DNA of 29,291 nucleotides from Oscillospiraceae bacterium (lineage in GTDB: Bacteria; Bacillota; Clostridia; Oscillospirales; CAG-272). The notes below the pieces were generated by a model. The model saw only the letters and a list, made by a program, of their open reading frames with translations. It was not told where the DNA came from and searched no databases. The position numbers were made by a program, and so were the translations under genes. The DNA is taken from assembly GCA_009779295.1 (NCBI GenBank), contig WREN01000004.1, forward strand, positions 1 to 29,291. The letters run 5' to 3'. Position 1 is the stretch's first letter, and each line of letters starts with the position of its first letter. This document shows, in pieces, positions 22,636 through 29,291 of this stretch.

Positions 22636-23619
22636 ATGGAAATAAGTTACAAAAAAGGTCAGCGTGTGACACGCAAACCCCTCATCAAAAAGACAGGCGC
22701 GCTTTGGATCGGCATGGAACAAACCCCGGTTGTTTTTGACGGCAGGATGATATTTATTGAAAGCGTCATGGAGTTTGAATACCGCGAACCGGAGAAACAA
22801 TTTTATATCCGCGCCCGCGATCATAAAAACAATAAAATTTATCCCGAATTCGCTCATGGTTATCCGTTTGCCTCGGCTTATACGGAAAACGATGTGGTTT
22901 ATGTTTTCTGTACGTCGCTCCGCGCAAATCGGCCGATCACTATGTATCAGGGTGATAATCCGATTGAATGGTACGACCCGCGCGGAGGATGTTCCGTAAT
23001 GATGTTTTGGTCGTCAGATTTGAGCAACTGGCAAAGCAAAGAAATCCTCAACGTTTCCGGCTGGCGCATGTGGAACACCTCTGTCTGCAAGGGGTCGGAC
23101 GGGTATGTTATGGCGATAGAAGTTGGCGGCGAGGGTACGGAAGAATTCGCCGGGAAAGGATTTACTTCTTTTTTTTCAAAGTCGGACAACCTGTTTGACT
23201 GGCAAATGATGGGTAATGATTGCTGTTACACCCGTGACAGATACAACGCTTGCCCCGCATTGCGCTATTTTGACGGTTGGTATTATATGATCTGTCTGGA
23301 AGCCCTGCCGGTTTTGCGCTATGCTCCGTATATTTACAGATCGCGCGATTTTATCGATTGGGAAGTAAGCGTCCACAATCCTGTCATGATGTACGGAGAC
23401 GACGACAGAGTAGCACATCCGCTTTCGAATTTTTCGGAAGAAGAAAAAGATTTGCTGGAGACGGGTATAAACATCAACAACAGCGATTTAGACCTTTGTG
23501 AATTTGAAGGCAGAACTTATATTTATTACGCTAACGGCGATCAAATGACTTACAGTTTTCTCTGCGAAGCCGTTTACGACGGTCCGCTGGAAGAATTTTT
23601 GAAGGGATTTTTTGAATGA
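22636..23619 (+). CDS. Five-bladed propeller hydrolase-like protein (GH43/GH32/GH130-like)
   Basis: This 327-residue protein starts at ATG 22636 with AAGGAGA about 9 bases upstream. The pattern of beta-blades with Trp/Asp motifs matches five-bladed propeller glycosidases of the GH32/43/117/130 type: FWSSDLSNWQSKEIL, FFSKSDNLFDWQMMGND, DRYNACPALRYFDGWYYMIC and YRSRDFIDWEVS. ACPALRYFDGWYYM followed by a Glu is the blade that carries an acid residue in several of these families. I cannot place it in a numbered family. There is no signal peptide. The N-terminus MEISYKKGQR resembles the start of the FG-GAP protein (KYKKGEKIL). Its stop overlaps the next lipoprotein start by 4 bases (ATGA). Confidence 0.7.
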   Translation: MEISYKKGQRVTRKPLIKKTGALWIGMEQTPVVFDGRMIFIESVMEFEYREPEKQFYIRARDHKNNKIYPEFAHGYPFASAYTENDVVYVFCTSLRANRPITMYQGDNPIEWYDPRGGCSVMMFWSSDLSNWQSKEILNVSGWRMWNTSVCKGSDGYVMAIEVGGEGTEEFAGKGFTSFFSKSDNLFDWQMMGNDCCYTRDRYNACPALRYFDGWYYMICLEALPVLRYAPYIYRSRDFIDWEVSVHNPVMMYGDDDRVAHPLSNFSEEEKDLLETGININNSDLDLCEFEGRTYIYYANGDQMTYSFLCEAVYDGPLEEFLKGFFE

Positions 23620-25100
23620 AAAAATTATTAATTATATTTATCGCGATTTTATTTATGCTCGTAAGCTGTCAGGATAATTTTTCCGAAATCGTAAAAGATA
23701 CCGAATCCGGTTTTACAGAAATTGAACAAGAAGAAACAACCACGGATTACAGGGCGGTTTATCTCCCGGCAGCCGATTACGGCGGATATGAATTCAGATT
23801 GGTAAACGTTCCTTCCGAGATTTCGAGGATGCACACCACTTTTATTATCGCGGAAGAAACCGGGGACCTTGTAAACGACGCTATATACAGAAGAAACAGA
23901 ATTATTGAAGAGAAATATACTATAATATTTCGGCAAACAGAAGTTTCAGGGTATGAAGCGCTTACTTCGGCATTTCAGAAGAGCGTTAATTCCAATTCGG
24001 ACGATTTCGATTTGGGGCAGATGGCGGGAGGTTTGACCGGCGCGTTCACCGAAGTTCAAACCGGCAGAGCCGTACTCCCGAAAGACCTGCCGTATTTAGA
24101 CGTTTCACAGCCGTGGTATATACAAGGGGTAAACGAACAGTTTACCATCGCGGGGAAAATGTTCCTCGCGTACAGCGACGAATGTTTAAATCTTCTTGAA
24201 CAAACCCAATGCGTGTTGTTCAACAAAAAAATCTCATCGGACTTTGGATTTGAAAGCCTGTATGATCTTGTAATAAACAATAAATGGACAGTGGATAGAT
24301 TTTTCGATATGGCGAAAGCCGCCGCGGACGATTTGAACGGCGACGGCGCAATGACGGATACCGACAGATTCGGTATAGTTTCGACTCATGATTTCTTTTA
24401 TCCTAACTTTTGGACTTCGGCGGGGATCAAGCCTATCGAGCGTGACAGCGACGGCTTGCTTGTCTTTATAAAAAACGCCGAAAAACTCTACAGTATTCTC
24501 GACAAAGTTTATGAAAACGTACATGTGGGAAGCAAGATATTTTTTGAGACGCATACCGATAAAGCTCCGTCGTACAGTGGCTTGGACGCTTACAGTGTCG
24601 CGAGACATATGTTCGCGAATAATCAGGGTCTATTTTATCCCAGCGGGCTTGGAAGCGTGCAGGAACTGCGCGGAATGGATACGGATTTCGGCATACTGCC
24701 TTTTCCCAAATACGATGAAGCTCAGGAAAAATATTACACAAACGGCTGGGACGGCTGGATATACTGTGTTCCCGTTACAAATCCCGGTCTTGAGAGGACA
24801 AGCATAATCATGGAAGCCCTCGCGGTCGAATCGAAGAATCTGGTAATTGACGCCTTTAAGGAAACGGCCCTGCGCACGAAATACGCGCGGGACAACGAAT
24901 CACTTCAAATGCTCGATATAATCGAACAGAGCAGGACAATGGATTTCAGTATAGGTATTGTGTCTCAGGTACGAATGAGCCTTGTGAATGACGGACTCGC
25001 TAAGGGGAACAATAATTTCGCTTCTTCGATTGAGAAGAATATGAATCAAATTGAGAGACGCTTAACAGATTTGAATGAAGCCGCGCTGGCTATTAATTAA
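23616..25100 (+). CDS. Extracellular solute-binding lipoprotein, probable carbohydrate ABC binding protein (3)
   Basis: This 494-residue protein has the lipoprotein signal MKKLLIIFIAILFMLVSC (lipobox LVSC, Cys18) and an acidic Thr/Glu linker. The binding-protein body includes GDLVNDAIYRRNRIIEEKYT, VNSNSDDFDLGQMAGGL, VNNKWTVDRFFDMAKAA-like sequence (it reads VINNKWTVDRF) and MDTDFGILPFPKYDEAQEKY. An EF-hand-like loop, DLNGDGAMTDTDRFG, starts at residue 239, nearly the same position as in the two sister proteins. Its ATG overlaps the TGA of the propeller hydrolase-like gene, and the GH95-like gene starts 15 bases after its stop. Two different binding proteins in one operon without a permease is unusual. 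Confidence 0.9.
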   Translation: MKKLLIIFIAILFMLVSCQDNFSEIVKDTESGFTEIEQEETTTDYRAVYLPAADYGGYEFRLVNVPSEISRMHTTFIIAEETGDLVNDAIYRRNRIIEEKYTIIFRQTEVSGYEALTSAFQKSVNSNSDDFDLGQMAGGLTGAFTEVQTGRAVLPKDLPYLDVSQPWYIQGVNEQFTIAGKMFLAYSDECLNLLEQTQCVLFNKKISSDFGFESLYDLVINNKWTVDRFFDMAKAAADDLNGDGAMTDTDRFGIVSTHDFFYPNFWTSAGIKPIERDSDGLLVFIKNAEKLYSILDKVYENVHVGSKIFFETHTDKAPSYSGLDAYSVARHMFANNQGLFYPSGLGSVQELRGMDTDFGILPFPKYDEAQEKYYTNGWDGWIYCVPVTNPGLERTSIIMEALAVESKNLVIDAFKETALRTKYARDNESLQMLDIIEQSRTMDFSIGIVSQVRMSLVNDGLAKGNNNFASSIEKNMNQIERRLTDLNEAALAIN

Positions 25101-25115
25101 AAGGAGATAATAATT

Positions 25116-27713
25116 ATGGATAATAAAAATATTTCCGCGCATGATTTAGTTTTCCTGTCACCTGTTGACGACCCGACTTACGGAATACCGATAGGGGACG
25201 GAAGCACTGGTTGCTTGATTTGGCCGGAAACGGACAAACTCGTTTTCGCGGTCAACAATACCGATCTCTGGGATTTTCAGGACGAAAAGGAATCTTTCAG
25301 CAACTGGTCGGGCGAGGAGATGGAATACAGCACTTCGCTGCGACATGCGGGACGCATGGAGTTGCGGTTCAACGCGCCTGTGTTCGACTTGCTTTACCAG
25401 AAAGATTACGAAGCGCGGTTATCTCTTGCCGACGCTTGCTTGAATTTACACGCGCAAACGTCTTTTTCGAACGTTTCCGTAAGCGCGTTCGCTTCGAATG
25501 AAACAGGCGTGACCGTCATAACATGCGAAGCGGAGTTTGAAGATTCGACCGCTCCGGAAGTTTTATTGGAACGCTGGGGGAGCCGCACGTTCGCCGGATG
25601 GTATTCCTATGTCCGCCGCGATCCGACAATCGGCTTGGCGGGAACCGAAACGGTTACGGATAACGAATCGATCTATATAATCCAGAAATTGAATGGGAAT
25701 GCTTTCTGTATCGCCGCTACGGTTGAAAGTTCGTCGTGCGTTGTTGAACGTCTGCACGGACGCGCCGGAAAATTTAAGTTTACGAATGGTAATAAAATCA
25801 GTTTCAAGATATATCTCACAGTCACCGGTTCTAAACTTGAAGCGGAGCAACGTTTGAACAAAGCTAAGCAAATGGGCGCGGAAGAAATTTACAAACGCCA
25901 CGCGGCTGCTTGGAATGAAACATGGGAACGTTCTTCTATATCGCTTCCCCACAACTATATCGAAAACCTGTGGTATTTGAATATTTATTACGCCAATTCG
26001 CAAATGCGCGGCAAATACCCGCCGCATTTCTGTAACGGGATTTGGGGATTCCAGCATGATTTTGTGCCGTGGAATTACTACTTTCACTACAACATGCAGC
26101 TCGGTTACTGGCCTTTACTGACAGCCAATCAACCGGAACTTTTAAGACCGTATATGGATTTCCGGTTCAAGCAATTGCCGAACGCGAAAAAATTCGCTTT
26201 GAAAGTTAAAGGCGTAGAGGGTGCTTTGTACACGGACGTTTCGTCCGCTACGGGGGCGTGCGATCTCGGAACCGTCAACAATCTTACTCCGGGGTCGCAG
26301 ATTGCCCAGACTTTCTGGCAATATTACAAATATACGGGAAACCGTGAATTTCTTCTGGAGAAAGCCCGGCATATAATAATTCACACGGCTATGTTTTATG
26401 CAAATCTCGTCAAGCTCGGAGAGGACGGATTATATCATATTTTCAGGTCCGAAGCGTATGAAGCCTCCCCGATAATGGACGATTCTGTTACGGACCATTC
26501 AGCTATGCGCGCGATTTTTAAGATTGCCATCGATTGCATGACTGAATTAGATAAATTTGAAGAATTGGACGAAGATCACCGCGAAAAGATACAACATATT
26601 TTGGAAAATCTTGCGCCATTTAAAACTGTAGGATTACAGGAAGACGAATATTACGAAAAAGACGGAAACAAATATATCGCGGAGGGAGTGGGCAAAGACA
26701 AGCTGATAAATATGTGTTTGGCGCCGGTAACCGGGGTATTCTGCGGCGACAAACGAAACAACAGTTTCGAAGATTCGGAATACTGGAACAGTTTGCCGGC
26801 GGGGACGTTCATCCGCACGACGTTCAATTCCGCAAATCTCAAAAAATATTACGGATTTCCGGTGCCTGAATTATCAGCGGTTATACCGAGCGGAGTTGTC
26901 GGGTTAAAAAACAGGGGTGATGATTTATTCGATGCGCTCGTCAATATTTTGCGGCTTGAAAAACGAACAAAAGTAAACGAAGAGCAACTGAACCTCAATG
27001 ACAACGACGAAGTGGAAAATATGGGCTGGCAGATAAACATGATCGCTATGGCAAGATTAGGACTCGCCGAAGAATTAATGGATACGATCGGCGACGCTAT
27101 AAAAACATGGCAGTGGTACCCGAACGGATTCGGACATTACGGTGGATATTTCAACGCTATCACCGAATCAAACCTGCGGTTTTACAGCCGCATGGTCAGT
27201 AGTACGGAAGGCGGCAGATTTCAGTTCCCGGCATGGCAGTTCAGGCATTTCGATTATGAAACGCTGCCGGTTATCGCGACAGCGGTAAATGAAATGCTTT
27301 TGCAAAGCCATGAGAACAGAATCAGATTTTTTCCCGCGTGTCTGCCGGATTTTACCGGAGCGTTTAAGCTTGCCGCGGAAAACGGATTTATAGTTAAGTC
27401 GCAAATGAAAAACGGCGAGGTTTTGTTCGCGGAAATCGAATCTACACGCGGAGGGATTATAAGGTTGGTTGACCCGTGGGGAGAAAACAAAGTGTTCGCC
27501 AACGGCAACTATATCGAAACGATCTCCGATATGGCGGACAATATCGCGGAAATACCAACCAATGCGGGAGATCGTATATTCATTACAAAAACGGCTGAAA
27601 ACGCCGAAATTTTCAATGCAGAAGATAAAGATAAATTTAATGAGAATAAATCACGGAACTTTGAAAACAAATGTTTCGGGCGTTCGCGGCTCGGTACTCC
27701 GCGAATGTTTTAA
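25116..27713 (+). CDS. GH95-like six-hairpin glycoside hydrolase
   Basis: This 865-residue protein starts at ATG 25116 behind AAAGGAGA. Its N-terminal beta domain opens YGIPIGDGSTGCLIWPETDK, matching the GH95 (alpha-L-fucosidase/galactosidase) PIGNGRLGA motif. The toroid contains GIWGFQHDFVPWNYYFHYNM followed by QLGYWP, aligned with the GH95 active-site block NINLQMNYWP. Asn326 matches the second Asn of that block, but the first is His324. The usual late HRHLSHLFGLYP block is not evident; RHFDYETLPVIATAVNEMLL occupies that region. A C-terminal beta domain (NGFIVKSQMKNGEVLFAEIE) closes the chain. It is probably a distant GH95 or a sister family with altered specificity. No signal peptide is present. 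The last 35 residues are polar and poorly structured. Confidence 0.75.
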   Translation: MDNKNISAHDLVFLSPVDDPTYGIPIGDGSTGCLIWPETDKLVFAVNNTDLWDFQDEKESFSNWSGEEMEYSTSLRHAGRMELRFNAPVFDLLYQKDYEARLSLADACLNLHAQTSFSNVSVSAFASNETGVTVITCEAEFEDSTAPEVLLERWGSRTFAGWYSYVRRDPTIGLAGTETVTDNESIYIIQKLNGNAFCIAATVESSSCVVERLHGRAGKFKFTNGNKISFKIYLTVTGSKLEAEQRLNKAKQMGAEEIYKRHAAAWNETWERSSISLPHNYIENLWYLNIYYANSQMRGKYPPHFCNGIWGFQHDFVPWNYYFHYNMQLGYWPLLTANQPELLRPYMDFRFKQLPNAKKFALKVKGVEGALYTDVSSATGACDLGTVNNLTPGSQIAQTFWQYYKYTGNREFLLEKARHIIIHTAMFYANLVKLGEDGLYHIFRSEAYEASPIMDDSVTDHSAMRAIFKIAIDCMTELDKFEELDEDHREKIQHILENLAPFKTVGLQEDEYYEKDGNKYIAEGVGKDKLINMCLAPVTGVFCGDKRNNSFEDSEYWNSLPAGTFIRTTFNSANLKKYYGFPVPELSAVIPSGVVGLKNRGDDLFDALVNILRLEKRTKVNEEQLNLNDNDEVENMGWQINMIAMARLGLAEELMDTIGDAIKTWQWYPNGFGHYGGYFNAITESNLRFYSRMVSSTEGGRFQFPAWQFRHFDYETLPVIATAVNEMLLQSHENRIRFFPACLPDFTGAFKLAAENGFIVKSQMKNGEVLFAEIESTRGGIIRLVDPWGENKVFANGNYIETISDMADNIAEIPTNAGDRIFITKTAENAEIFNAEDKDKFNENKSRNFENKCFGRSRLGTPRMF

Positions 27714-27875
27714 CGGTTCATTTTGTTCGCAGATAGTTTAAAAAGTTGTTTCATTGTCAGATGTCAGATGAAGAAAAACTCACGTTGTTTAAAAAAGGTA
27801 TGATCGCGGAATAAATAAAAACCATAAACCTTTTTCGTATAAACCGGTTCTTTATGGGTAGAGGGAAGTAAAAAA
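27714..27875. other. Spacer between the GH95-like gene and the sigma-RCC1 gene
   Basis: This 162-base stretch has no terminator-like hairpin with a T tract and no convincing promoter hexamers. A 17-codon reading frame (27761-27814) lacks a ribosome binding site. GAGGG at 27861-27865 serves the next gene. Confidence 0.4.
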
Positions 27876-29291
27876 ATGAAATTCAATAATGAACTGGTAA
27901 TCAAAGCACGGGATGGCGATATTCATGCGTTTGAGATTTTGGTTGAGGAATTAAGCGATATGGCGGTAGGCTACGCTTATTCAATATTGAAAGACCACGG
28001 ACAAGCTGAAGACGCCGCGCAGGAATCTTTTGTTCAGGCATATTTAAAATTGAAAACGTTACAGTCTCCCGAAGCGTTTCTTTCGTGGTTTCGGAGGATA
28101 GTGTTTTCGCAGTGCGAACATTTCTACCGCAAAAAGAGATTGCCGGTCGTTCCGTTGGACGATATTCTTGAAACGCAAAGTCAGGAGCTTAACCCGCCGG
28201 AAATTGTTGAAAATGGCGAGTTGAAAAGTCAAATCTTCAAAGCCGTCAATACGCTGCCGGAAAAAGAACGGGTTATAACGGTTCTGTTCTATATTAGCGG
28301 GTATTCTATGGCTGAAATCGGAAAATTTTTGAATTTGCCGATCAGCACGGTCAAAAACCGTTTGTATTCGGCAAGGAAAAAACTGCGCGGAAAAATGATC
28401 GAACTCATGGGTGATACTTTCAAAGAACAAAAGACGGGCAAAGAATTTACGAAAAAGGTGAAAAATATGATTATATCAGGACACAAGCAGGCATTGCTTG
28501 TAAAAAACGACGGAACGGTGATGAATTGGGGTAATAAATCGATTCCCGCCGCTGACATAGGGTTGAAAAATGTCAAATCTATAGCAACTGCGAACGGGTG
28601 TTACGGTTCTTATGCGGTGCTAAACGACGGAACGGTTTGGGCATGGGGATGGAATCTTTGGCGGCATCTCGGAACCGGTTCAGATGAGGAGTACATAATA
28701 ACGCCGGAACAGGTCAAGAATCTCATCGATGTTGTTTCGGTAACGGCAGGCGTTTCACATTCGCTGGCATTAAAAAAGGACGGGACGGTTTGGGCATGGG
28801 GCAAGAATTGGTACGGGAATTTGGGAAACGAATATGATGAAAGCAAATCTCCGATGGAAATAACAAGTTTGAAAAATATCAAACAAATCTCCGCGGGTTA
28901 TTTCCGCACCTTAGCCTTGGCGGAAGACGGAACGGTTTGGCGATTGGGCGGCTACGGCGATTCGAGGGCTATGTCTCCGATTGTGTACGCAGTTTCTACG
29001 CCCGTTCAAATCAATCTTCCCGGCAAGATCACCGCAATTTCCGCAGGCGGTATGCACGATGTAATGTTATGCGAGAACGGCACAGTTTGGGTCTGCGGCT
29101 ATAATACGCAAAGGCAGCTTGGAGTGAATCATGTCGGCAACGAGGTTTTAGATATTCCAATACAAGCGGCGAATTTAACGGATGTAAAAGCGATTTCTGC
29201 GGGCGGCAGTTTTACATTAGCATTAAAGAATGACGGTACCGTTTGGGCTTGGGGAGAAAACGAAAGCGGCGAGTTGGGTAACGGCTCATAT
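27876..29291 (+). CDS. ECF sigma factor fused to RCC1-type repeats (partial, runs off window)
   Basis: One open frame from ATG 27876 to the window end (472 codons, no stop) joins two normally separate parts. Residues 1-80 form sigma region 2 (LVIKARDGDIHAFEILVEEL, AEDAAQESFVQAYLKLKTL, SWFRRIVFSQCEHFYRKKRL). Residues 118-172 form region 4 with the helix-turn-helix YSMAEIGKFLNLPISTVKNR. A basic linker (about 173-197, FTKKVKN) leads to at least six RCC1-type repeats from about residue 198, each with a DGTVWAWG-type motif. The sigma half is complete and should bind RNA polymerase. The repeat half should fold into a seven-bladed propeller, completed beyond the window, and could bind a ligand or an inhibitor. 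There is no membrane segment so far. The frame was checked codon by codon through the junction. Confidence 0.85.
   Translation, partial: MKFNNELVIKARDGDIHAFEILVEELSDMAVGYAYSILKDHGQAEDAAQESFVQAYLKLKTLQSPEAFLSWFRRIVFSQCEHFYRKKRLPVVPLDDILETQSQELNPPEIVENGELKSQIFKAVNTLPEKERVITVLFYISGYSMAEIGKFLNLPISTVKNRLYSARKKLRGKMIELMGDTFKEQKTGKEFTKKVKNMIISGHKQALLVKNDGTVMNWGNKSIPAADIGLKNVKSIATANGCYGSYAVLNDGTVWAWGWNLWRHLGTGSDEEYIITPEQVKNLIDVVSVTAGVSHSLALKKDGTVWAWGKNWYGNLGNEYDESKSPMEITSLKNIKQISAGYFRTLALAEDGTVWRLGGYGDSRAMSPIVYAVSTPVQINLPGKITAISAGGMHDVMLCENGTVWVCGYNTQRQLGVNHVGNEVLDIPIQAANLTDVKAISAGGSFTLALKNDGTVWAWGENESGELGNGSY
28473..29291 (+). repeat. RCC1-type repeat array within the sigma fusion (at least six units)
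   Basis: The repeats carry the cores NDGTVMNWG, NDGTVWAWGWN, KDGTVWAWGKN, EDGTVWRLGGYG, ENGTVWVCGYN and NDGTVWAWGEN. Most are followed by a xLGxG/N turn and preceded by an ISAGxxxxLAL strand. Spacing is about 45-60 codons. The last unit shown is followed by ELGNGSY at the window edge, so more units probably follow. Confidence 0.85.

Noticed and set aside
8411..27713. A Bacteroidetes-type SusC/SusD polysaccharide utilisation locus.
   Set aside because: No SusC-like TonB receptor or SusD homologue is present. Lipobox-type binding proteins and promoter style indicate a Gram-positive host.
27469..27741. Plus-strand 90-codon frame overlapping the end of the GH95-like gene.
   Set aside because: It is an out-of-frame shadow of the C-terminal beta domain and has no start signal.
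27761..27814. Seventeen-codon frame reading MSDEEKLTLFKKGMIAE before the sigma-RCC1 gene.
   Set aside because: No ribosome binding site and too short to judge; kept only as a possible leader peptide.

Overview
The window looks like an accessory region of an AT-rich, Gram-positive anaerobe of the Clostridia (Bacillota), probably uncultured and glycan-degrading. Evidence: strong GGAGG-type ribosome binding sites, TTGACA/TATAAT promoters, three lipobox-type solute-binding lipoproteins, a sortase-signal-like surface protein tail, BspA-type leucine-rich repeats, a protein I recognise as DUF6935-like, and ECF sigma factors. I saw no tRNA, rRNA, CRISPR array or phage gene. Family names come from reading the sequence, not from database searches.

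Positions 1-3470 are mostly minus strand and partly decayed. They hold a gene broken by a one-base frameshift and cut by the window edge (1-938), a remnant of a Thr-Asp-repeat surface protein (1026-1307), an ECF sigma factor with a membrane partner (2912-1582), and fragments of an IS3-family element (2992-3302). Positions 3466-7952 form a minus-strand signalling operon: two tandem FIST-domain sensor proteins, then a soluble hybrid histidine kinase with two receiver domains.

Positions 8411-27713 are a large carbohydrate-utilisation locus in several transcription units. They are: FG-GAP propeller + lipoprotein (8411-11889, +); DUF6935-like + LRR protein (13247-11946, -); a six-hairpin glycosidase-like protein (13437-15533, +); a 779-residue propeller-like protein (17896-15557, -); a URO-D-fold methyltransferase-like protein and a GH3 enzyme (18083-20983, +); and a four-gene run of lipoprotein, GH43/GH130-like propeller, lipoprotein and GH95-like enzyme (21117-27713, +). 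Twice a propeller protein without a signal peptide is followed by a solute-binding lipoprotein whose ATG overlaps its stop codon by 4 bases. No ABC permease or ATPase gene is present. The likely picture is extracellular glycan capture by the lipoproteins, import by permeases encoded elsewhere, and cytoplasmic breakdown by the signal-less hydrolases.

The most unusual item is at the right edge (27876-29291). One uninterrupted frame joins an ECF sigma factor (regions 2 and 4) to at least six RCC1-type repeats, and it runs off the window. It looks like a sigma factor carrying its own propeller domain, next to a glycan locus rich in propeller proteins.
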